DNA from: Nitzschia sp. DOCU1
Lineage: Eukaryota; Bacillariophyta; Bacillariophyceae; Bacillariales; Bacillariaceae
Assembly: GCA_951394045.1 (NCBI GenBank)
Contig: OX595990.1
Location: 1,488,001 to 1,552,000, forward strand
Direction of reading: 5' to 3'
Length of the DNA stretch: 64,000 nt
Numbering within the stretch: position 1 is the stretch's first letter; the number at the start of each line of letters is the position of its first letter. The translations under genes and the position numbers were made by a program. The notes under the pieces are model-generated. The model was not told the DNA's origin and did not search any database. It saw only the letters and a list, made by a program, of their open reading frames with translations. Below are positions 57,415 to 64,000 of this stretch, piece by piece.

Positions 57415-58210
57415 CACTATAACGATGTGTGATAGTAATAGCGAAGAAAGCGCCACGATCTTTGTCGCTTCAATTTCAACAAAACCACTATTAGTATTGT
57501 AACAAAGGGTCTACTTGCGAATGAATTTCAACTCATGTATTACTTGATTAGTTTCCCTCTGTAGTACTACTTAGAATGGAACAACCGCCTTGTCCATAAT
57601 GCTCTTGTGCGTGCCCATAGTTCCATGAACTACCATGGCACCTGGCAAGGCATCGACAATAAGCAATCCACAAGGCCTTGAGCGATGTAATATCGACATG
57701 ATCATAGGGAGAACTGACCTCGACTACTTCCATACCACACAATCCTTTCTTCTCCACTTCATCCACCAAAGCCTCTCGTCACATCAGATCTTCCGGTTTG
57801 TGCCATCCCGCTCCTGCTGGCACAAAGGCTTCTTCAATCGAATCAATAGCATAACTCTTGCACACAGCATCACATCCCATACCAAATCCCATGCCATTTC
57901 GGCAATCTTTTCAGCATGAAAGTACAGTAGGGCGTAGTGTGCATGCGTTCATTCATGTCTTTTTCTTGAATATTTGCATGGCTGGAATCGACAAGACATC
58001 ACCGGTATCACACAAGGTTGTCATGGATATGTGTCGAATTTCTTGATGTGCAAAGCGAATACCGCACAACAGGTACATCCTCCGTCAAGGGACGCTCCAC
58101 CACGGTAGCATCGTAGTCGTCGACGTTAGTACTGTGGTTCTCTCAATCGTTGTGTCATGCTGGTGGATTGCTGTGACAACGGCGTCATTGCTCATTGCAA
58201 TTTGTTGATT
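57415..58210 (-). pseudogene. Ureohydrolase (agmatinase/guanidinase family) relic, copy A
   Basis: Minus-strand translation retains family motifs in broken frames: EAFVPAGAGWHKPEDLM, a TGA, then REALVDEVEKKGLCGMEVVE and SSPYDHVDITSL, matching agmatinase C-termini (VPGTGWPEPGG, GLCGMEVVEVSPPYD). Such enzymes hydrolyse guanidino compounds to urea with two Mn ions. Stops, frameshifts and missing metal-ligand segments make it non-functional. It is about 800 bp and parallel to copy B at 61375-62191. Confidence 0.75.
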
Positions 58211-58525
58211 GTCACGGTGTTGTTTTTGTCCCTCGTGTTGTGTATCGTTTGACTAAATTCGCCACGATATCATTGGACTTTTCGTGGTTCCGATGGGTCA
58301 TTTTTGTACCGTCTGGCTTGGTACGAAAATGAGATGTTTACGCGCACTTTGGAACCGCTAGACTCGTTGATCGATTTCGCGCCTTGCGCGTTATCGGGTC
58401 ATTTCATGAAACCAACCCTTGTCAAGAACAACCAATTTCATTCCAATGAGTCATCGAGTCAAGATCGGGCGCCGACGAACAATGATGGCGGCATTCTCTT
58501 TCTCAATATAAGTGTAGCGCGGGAG

Positions 58526-58571
58526 CGATAGAAAACGGAGTGTGGGTTGGTTGGCGCTCCGTTTTCTATCG
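58526..58571. repeat. Hairpin with 15-bp perfect arms
   Basis: CGATAGAAAACGGAG at 58526-58540 pairs with CTCCGTTTTCTATCG at 58557-58571 over a 16-nt loop. A second small palindrome TACCGgcgCGGTA follows at once. Confidence 0.9.
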
Positions 58572-58609
58572 TACCGGCGCGGTAAGGCGGGCGCTCGGGC
58601 CGCTGGGCC

Positions 58610-58945
58610 ATTGCTCGTTTCGTGTGCTAGTTGATTGCTCGTTTCGTGTGTTAGTTGATTGTTCGTCGTCATTGATTCTACTAGATAGTAACCGTGTTCC
58701 AGCCAACCCAAACCCAAACCTAATGTTAGTTGATTGTTCGTGGGGGTTCAGCACCTAAAAATTGCTCGTTCCGTGTGTTAGTTGATTGCTCGTTGTCATT
58801 GATTCTACTAGATAGTAACCGTGTTCCAACCCACCCAAACCCAACCCTAATGTTAGTTGATTGTTCGTGGGGGTTCAGCACCTAAAAATTGCTCGTTCCG
58901 TGTGTTAGTTGATTGCTCGTTCGGTGTGATAGTTAATAGTTCGTT
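58610..58945. repeat. 127-bp tandem repeat with telomere-like segment
   Basis: About 2.6 copies. GATTCTA recurs at 58674 and 58801, and GCACCTAAAA at 58751 and 58878, each 127 bp apart. The unit contains TTGCTCGTTTCGTGTG and TTAGTTGATTG sub-repeats and a CCCAAACCCAACCCTAA run resembling degenerate CCCTAA telomere repeat. Confidence 0.85.
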
Positions 58946-59001
58946 GCGCCGTTGTTCGACTCGATCGATCGTTGACTAACAGGAATGCTTGTCCATTTTT
59001 A

Positions 59002-59075
59002 GGCCAAGAACTTTGGCCTGAGCCAAGAACTTGGGCTTGAGCCAAGAACTTGGGCATCACGCCAAGAACTTTGGT
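59002..59075. repeat. Four tandem small palindromes GCCAAGAACTTGGGC
   Basis: Copies at 59002-59018, 59022-59036, 59041-59055 and 59061-59075, about every 19-20 bp. Each is itself a dyad (CCAAG/CTTGG). Confidence 0.9.
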
Positions 59076-59180
59076 AATCTTTCTGTCGTGGCGAAGCATG
59101 GCAAAATAAGAATGCCCCTTATCCGTTTATTCAAAGAGCGTAAAAACCCGTGACTTGTTAATCTTCCTAGGCCCATAACC

Positions 59181-60737
59181 TCAACCCCAAAGACGCAAAT
59201 TGACAACAACGATGAACACGGGTGCATCTTCGAGACGGCGGGGAAGAGTTTGAGCCCACTCGTCAAAGTGTTCCTTGTCGATATTGATGACGTATCCTCT
59301 TGATGAAAACTTGCCACCACCAACATGGATCAGGTGGATCATGCCAAGAAAACGACAAACCATCATCTTCTCTTCCATAGTAAGCTTTGGAAGACTTTCG
59401 TTGTACCCGCTTGGAAATGGATCCATTTTGTTCTCCGCGCCCATGACATGGGCGCCTTTTGCTTTCTTATCTTCGTTGCAGCGCTTGCAGCATTTCACGA
59501 CGACGCCTTGATCATTCTTGAAATCCTCGCCCGGTTGAGTAAAAGGCCCTCGCTCTTTGCAAATGCCACAATGGAACCAATCCGACAGTTGATCAAATCG
59601 TTCTTTCGTGCTCAAGCATGCTTTCAAGATACGAGCATGATCTTCGAAAGGTAGTAGATCATCATTTAAAATAGCACCTTCTGCAAGCGATGCTAGGATG
59701 TTGTTGGGCGACAATTGCTCGGGATCAACATCAAGACCTTCGTCATCGGCATGATCGCTGTCATCATCGCCGATGTCGTATTCATCGTCATCCTCTTTGT
59801 CCTCGTCCTCGTCCTTGTGAACATCAGTCTCAGGTGTGACAATATGGCTTCGTAGGATCGCACCACCTCTTGCGCTTACATAGCATTTGGAATCGTCGTC
59901 TTTGTCGGATGAGAAACTTTCAAGAGTTTCAAGAGCGAAGTGAAACTGCGGTGTTCTCTCGATGTGATCGCGAAAGTACCTTTTCACATCCTTTCGTTTC
60001 TTGAAGAATTTTTGTGGACTAGCAATATGCTTTGGCTTTTGCTTCTTGGAGGGCGTTGGCGCTCTTGCGCTTGGTGCGCTTGCTGCTTGTTCATCGTCAC
60101 GACCGTCGACTGGCTTGCGGCACACAACTATGCTGGCAAGATTTTTTTCAACAGTAGCTTGAAGGTCGCGATGTCTTTTGACACGAAGACGAATGGAGTC
60201 TTGCTGGTCTTTTCGTATTTGGAGTACTTGTGGCGGTGGTGATAGCGGCGGCGACCCGTGCAAGGATGTTACATGCTCACGACGCGCACTTGCAGTCTCA
60301 AGTTCTCGCTTGCGGTGCTCAAGACGTAGCCTTGCGGCTTCTAAATTGGATTCGTTCTTTCTTGGTAAGCTAGCGAGTTCGTTGTTGTCTAAGCTAGGTA
60401 CTTCTAGTCGTTGTCGCTTTCGGCTCTTGGTCGGCGACGGCGGCGGCTCGTCATGAGCAGTCTTGCGCTCGGCGAGTTTCTTGCGCTCTGGACGTAGCCT
60501 TTCGGCTGCCGCTTTCGCCTTTTTCGCATCGTCGTCACTGCTACATTTGAGTCTATTGTTATTGGAACTCACTAGTTCTTGCGATTGCACTGGTGGTGGA
60601 GGTGGTGGCGGCGGCGACAATTCGTCATGAGCATTCTTGCGCTCGGCAAGTTTCTTGCGCTCTCGACGTAGCCTTGCTGCTGCCGCTCTGACCTTTTTCG
60701 CCTCTTTGGTCGTGCTATACTTCGCAACTCGTACCAT
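59181..60737 (-). CDS. Helitron-type protein fragment (DUF6570-like N-terminal region)
   Basis: 518 residues with one open frame. The N-terminal half is charged, with a repeated RERKKLAERKNAHDE / PERKKLAERKTAHDE segment, a proline run and basic tracts. The C-terminal part has paired cysteines (CGICKERGPF, CCKRC) followed by ENKMDP, LTMEEKMMVCRFLGMIHLI, GGGKFSSRGYVINI and WAQTLPR. These follow the conserved block that precedes the Rep/helicase region of Helitron proteins. The frame stops right after this block, and neither Rep HUH motif nor helicase is seen downstream, so it is a truncated element or a co-opted fragment. Acidic DEDEDKEDDDEYD lies between. No host function can be inferred. Confidence 0.65.
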   Translation of the reverse strand: MVRVAKYSTTKEAKKVRAAAARLRRERKKLAERKNAHDELSPPPPPPPPVQSQELVSSNNNRLKCSSDDDAKKAKAAAERLRPERKKLAERKTAHDEPPPSPTKSRKRQRLEVPSLDNNELASLPRKNESNLEAARLRLEHRKRELETASARREHVTSLHGSPPLSPPPQVLQIRKDQQDSIRLRVKRHRDLQATVEKNLASIVVCRKPVDGRDDEQAASAPSARAPTPSKKQKPKHIASPQKFFKKRKDVKRYFRDHIERTPQFHFALETLESFSSDKDDDSKCYVSARGGAILRSHIVTPETDVHKDEDEDKEDDDEYDIGDDDSDHADDEGLDVDPEQLSPNNILASLAEGAILNDDLLPFEDHARILKACLSTKERFDQLSDWFHCGICKERGPFTQPGEDFKNDQGVVVKCCKRCNEDKKAKGAHVMGAENKMDPFPSGYNESLPKLTMEEKMMVCRFLGMIHLIHVGGGKFSSRGYVINIDKEHFDEWAQTLPRRLEDAPVFIVVVNLRLWG

Positions 60738-61374
60738 GTCGATAGATCATGAAAGATAGCTAAACATAGATGCCATGACATAGACTCTTGCACAAGATAC
60801 GTCGTTCCATGCACATTTTTCGTTTCGTGCTTGCCATGGAACCATCAAGGCCTCGGCCGGCGCCGGCCATGCCAACTCCATCTGATGCCAAGAAGAATTA
60901 GAAAATTGCTGCCGACAGAGTGTGGCAAACGCGCACCGGCGTCGCACTGCACCGGGCCATCCGAGGACATGCTTGGTCCAATCACAATGACCACAATGGA
61001 TGTCATGTGTTCCGACCATGACATGTCACCTTTGCAAATGATCCAATCAAAAGGCTGATAAAGGGGAACACACATCACTTCAACATACGTCTACATATCA
61101 TCACACATACGCTTGAAATTTAAATTTAATTAGGGCTGTGACACGTCTACACCAATCACAGCGCGCGATTTCGCGGACAAAAAACCCTTAAATCCGTTAC
61201 ATCAAAAATCACAAAAGTTTTGAGATGCACTCCAGCCTGGAGAATTGACACGACCGATCGAGTCAAACGAACCATATGCGCGCACCCATCGGATAGGAAG
61301 GAGCGTCGTCACTACAACACCTCTCCTCCATCGTAACTATTGTAACTTTTAGCATCTATATTTTAGAGGATAGC
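60738..61374. other. Non-coding part of the repeat island
   Basis: 637 bp between the Helitron-type fragment and ureohydrolase relic B. An AAATTTAAATTTAATT stretch lies near 61117. No gene recognised. Confidence 0.4.
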
Positions 61375-62191
61375 TACAATCATGTCTGATGATGATAGTG
61401 AAGGAGGCACCATGACCTTTGTCGCTTCAGTTTCAACAAAAAGCTATAATACTCTTGACTTGTAACAAAACTGTGGTGTGCTTGCGAATGAATCGGGTGT
61501 TACTAGATTATTTTCCCTCTGTATCACTAATACTAGAATGGAATAACCGCCTGTCAATATTGCTCTTGTGCATGCCCATCGTTCCATGACTGACCATGGC
61601 ACCAAGCAAGCCATTGATAACAACATGAACAAGCAATTTACAAGTTCATGAGAAATGTAATATCATCGGGAGGACTACTTCCATACCGCACATTCCTTCC
61701 CTGTTCACTTCACCCAACAACTTCAAAGCCTATTGTGGAAACAGATCTTCTGGCTCGTGCCATCCCGTTCCTGGCACCACAATGGCAGCTTCAATGAAAT
61801 CATTAGTAGCATCATAGCGCATGTGCATATCATCACATCCATCCCATGTCAAATCCAACAATGCCATTGCCATTTCGGCAATCTTTTCTGCATGAAGGCA
61901 GGGCGTAGTGTGCATGCGTTCAGCCATGTCATTTTCTTGAATATCCACATTGCTGAAATCGTGAAGATGTCGCCGGTATCACACAAAGTCATCGATATCA
62001 TTCGTTGAATCTCTTGATGTCCAAAGCAAGTACCGACCGGCACAATAGGTGCATCCTCCATCAAAGGGCACTCCAACCATGCTAGTATCATAGTTGTCAA
62101 CGTTAGTGCTGTGTTTCTCAATCGTTGGGTCATGCTGGTGGATTGCTGCTGCGACGACGGCGTCATTGCTCATTGCAATGAATTGCGTCAT
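61375..62191 (-). pseudogene. Ureohydrolase (agmatinase/guanidinase family) relic, copy B
   Basis: From an ATG at 62191 the minus strand reads HQHDPTIEKHSTNV, YDTSMVGVPFDGGCTYCAG, then, after frame changes, CFGHQEIQRMIS and TLCDTGDIFTI. Later come DMAERMHTTPCLHAEKIAEM, TWDGCDDMHMRYDATNDFIE, VPGTGWHEPEDL and EGMCGMEVV. The order matches agmatinase-type ureohydrolases, but the LGGDHS metal-binding block and the region after MHTTP are deleted, and the DxDxxD ligands are lost. It shares the same layout as copy A, so both descend from one gene or one duplicated unit. Confidence 0.75.
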
Positions 62192-63396
62192 TGGAAATCA
62201 TTCCTTCTCATCCTATTGTTGAAGGCAAAAATGGCGGCCTGAGCAAAGCAGACGGCATGGCAAACTTTTGACCATGGCTGTACCTGTGAGCTCACTACCC
62301 GAACTAGTTCGAAGAGAGTTACAGAAATTTGGAACTGAAATGGCAGAGAAACAGGAGATTGATGCTGCCGCTCATTTTCACATTTTAATCGAGCCGGCCT
62401 TGCCTATGGCGCGCCGTAGGATTCTACTCGATGCTCAAATCGACAGACCGTCAACAAAGCAACCTCAAGGACCCACTTTCAACCAGATCCGGGGATTGAC
62501 CGACATAACCAGGAACCCCTGGTAGAGCCGGGAGGTGTATCACACCCTTTTTTTTGCCCTTTTGTGGAAGGACTTGGACCTGAAACGGACAACCAGAAAC
62601 CGCCGAGTTGATCCAAAACACCCTTGGCCATCGTCGTCGACCGTCGACGGTGACCCCTACAAGCCCGGAACCCCGATAGCCCACCGCGCTAAAGGCTGTG
62701 CAGGCTGGCGTACCCCACGAGCTGGGCTATCGATGACGCCCAGAGATTTTCTGCAAAAAAGACACATGAAGTGCATGCAGACGCTGGCTATTAAACCGTA
62801 GCTTTTTAAAAAACTACTAGCGCGAACCCACCTACCTATGAACCCACCGAACCTCCATCCACTCTTGGAATCAAACAAGTCGCCTTACGAATCAAACAAG
62901 TCGCCTTACGAATCAAACAAGTCAAAATCGGGTTGATTGTTGTTGATCAATTGCCGAGGTGTGGATTCACGGTTGATCTGGATTCGGATGGACAGCAAGA
63001 CGGGGGTTGACTGGGTGAATCAATCGGACCGGGTTGATCGTGGTTCGCATTCCGGTAACGTCGGCCCATAGCCGGCAGAGAATCATCCTCTACAAACCCT
63101 TCTTCTCATAGAAACGCATCGCGGGCACCGCCAGGACTGTCGGAATCGTATACACGACTTCATTAGTCATACAAGTCCATTATACAGAAAATGTTTATTT
63201 TTTCCGCACTACCCGGCAGTAGTGTGCCACGTTTTTTGCACAGTGGGATGCCGCTTCCGTTGGTACGTTCGGAAAATTATACAACTCTTGGTTCCATGAT
63301 GTATAATTTTCTGGCCAACACGTCACAGCACGAGTAGCAGCTTCATTCCTCCTCATTGGCCACATTCAAGGAACAACACGCACCACCACCAGCACC
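62192..63396. other. Right edge of the repeat island
   Basis: Holds a 21-bp tandem repeat (62868-62925) and GGGTTGAT-rich sequence. A stretch at about 63010-63085 is the inverted, diverged counterpart of about 56958-57020. No gene recognised. Confidence 0.45.
62868..62925. repeat. 21-bp tandem repeat
   Basis: Unit GAATCAAACAAGTCGCCTTA plus C, about 2.8 copies starting at 62868, 62889 and 62910. Confidence 0.9.
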
Positions 63397-64000
63397 ATGT
63401 CGGCCAGCAGGGGGCAACGAGGACACCGAGGTGGTCGCATTCATTCTCAACAACGTGAGACCAATGACACTGCACCAATGGTTGGCGATGATCTTGCACT
63501 TCCAGCAGATCTAGCGGAGAGATACAATGAAACGGCATCATTCGCCCACAATGACAAAACTCGGCAGGATTACCGCAACCGAATCAAAAGAATCATCACC
63601 TTCTGGAAGGAAAATGACCCTACATACTACGCTGTAGGCGTTTGCAAAGTATCAGAAGCAGATCTTGCAGATGCTACGAAGTATCACTTTGGCAAGACGG
63701 AGGACATTGTCTACGAAGGGCTCAATGAGAGCTTTGTTCTACATTTTCTTGTATGCAATAAGCACAAAGATGATGGCAGCAAGCTAAAAAGCCTCCAAGA
63801 TTTAAGGAAGTACAAGGATGCCATAATGTGGGGATCCAAGATGGCGGGAGTGCTACTACCAGTGAAGTTCTTCGAGATGTTTGATCAATTCCTCGGAGGG
63901 TACAAAAAGGAGTTCAATAAAGAAAAGAAGAAAGGGAATGTGGATCAGACCGACGCTGATCCTATTTCAATATCATTATACAGGCTGCTCCTGAAGTATG
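63397..64000 (+). CDS. Crypton-like tyrosine recombinase, N-terminal part (runs off window)
   Basis: An open frame of 201 codons from ATG 63397 reaches the window end without a stop. After a basic Gly/Arg tail it reads DKTRQDYRNRIKRIITFWKE, then LRKYKDAIMWGSKMAGVLLP, FEMFDQFLGGYKKE and a NVDQTDADPISISLYRLLL end. This resembles the N-terminal helical core-binding domain of Crypton-type tyrosine recombinases that occur in diatoms and oomycetes. The catalytic R-H-R-Y domain would lie beyond 64000, so the assignment rests on pattern only. No upstream terminal sequence was identified. Confidence 0.5.
   Translation, partial: MSASRGQRGHRGGRIHSQQRETNDTAPMVGDDLALPADLAERYNETASFAHNDKTRQDYRNRIKRIITFWKENDPTYYAVGVCKVSEADLADATKYHFGKTEDIVYEGLNESFVLHFLVCNKHKDDGSKLKSLQDLRKYKDAIMWGSKMAGVLLPVKFFEMFDQFLGGYKKEFNKEKKKGNVDQTDADPISISLYRLLLKY

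Larger units (their letters stand above)
57040..58362. mobile_element. Putative element bounded by 32-bp perfect inverted repeats
   Basis: The 32 bp at 57040-57071 (starting TCTAGCGGTTCC) are exactly complementary to 58331-58362. Just outside, AAATCGATCAAC occurs in inverted orientation on both sides with extra sequence on the left. The 1.3 kb between holds a ureohydrolase relic. No transposase is visible. This may be a non-autonomous element or an unrelated foldback. Confidence 0.5.
58211..59180. other. Repeat-rich region without genes
   Basis: Contains the right 32-bp inverted repeat, a 15-bp-arm hairpin, a 127-bp tandem repeat and four small CCAAGAACTTGG palindromes, all listed separately. 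Short open frames within are by-products of the repeats. Confidence 0.5.

Overview
The window looks like nuclear DNA of a diatom, probably a raphid pennate; the species cannot be named from the sequence. The evidence is: short GT-AG introns (53-105 bp) in most split genes; a heat-shock-factor-type transcription factor; an LRR protein and a membrane-anchored beta-propeller protein of types that recur in diatom genomes; a copia element with the DRGANGG-type protease motif seen in diatom retrotransposons; and a tyrosine-recombinase (Crypton-like) ORF. No operons, rRNA, tRNA or CRISPR were seen.

Layout. 1-1.07 kb: no gene recognised. 1.07-6.6 kb: a small TPR-like protein (-), a secretory FAD monooxygenase (+), a TRIP4/ASC-1 type zinc-finger protein (+, three exons) and a mitochondrial COX5B-like subunit without its zinc cysteines (-, two exons). 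6.9-14.8 kb: an FAAH-type amidase pseudogene carrying stops, a frameshift and a complete, apparently young Ty3/gypsy element (8092-13841, 618-bp LTRs, target duplication CTCTG). 14.8-17.6 kb: no gene, several small hairpins. 17.6-26.9 kb: a dense block of genes, namely a transcription factor with two HSF DNA-binding domains, a proteasome beta-3-like protein with a signal peptide, thioredoxin, a type II membrane protein, a LanC-like protein, an LRR protein and a group II truncated hemoglobin rebuilt from four exons. 27.1-35.4 kb: a palindrome-rich AACGCA/TGCGTT region into which a complete copia element (27716-35277, 380-bp LTRs, target duplication GCGCA) has inserted. 35.4-56.9 kb: a second gene block with TPMT-type methyltransferase, ubiquitin-specific protease, a SIM/bromodomain-like nuclear protein, allantoicase, cystathionine beta-synthase, a 1,295-residue membrane protein with a seven-repeat propeller, spliceosomal MFAP1, an FkbM-type methyltransferase and a TM9 nonaspanin. 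56.9-63.3 kb: a repeat island with two decayed ureohydrolase (agmatinase-family) copies, a truncated Helitron-type ORF, a 127-bp tandem repeat and many hairpins. 63.4-64 kb: the start of a Crypton-like ORF that runs off the window.

The genes are mostly independent housekeeping functions in alternating orientation with short convergent gaps. Allantoicase and the ureohydrolase relics share a urea-releasing nitrogen theme, but I see no functional cluster. The most unusual observations are the double-DBD HSF, the secretory proteasome subunit, the zinc-less COX5B, the copia insertion into the loop of a perfect 16-bp inverted repeat about 100 bp upstream of the TPMT gene, and the 57-63 kb island of decayed mobile DNA.
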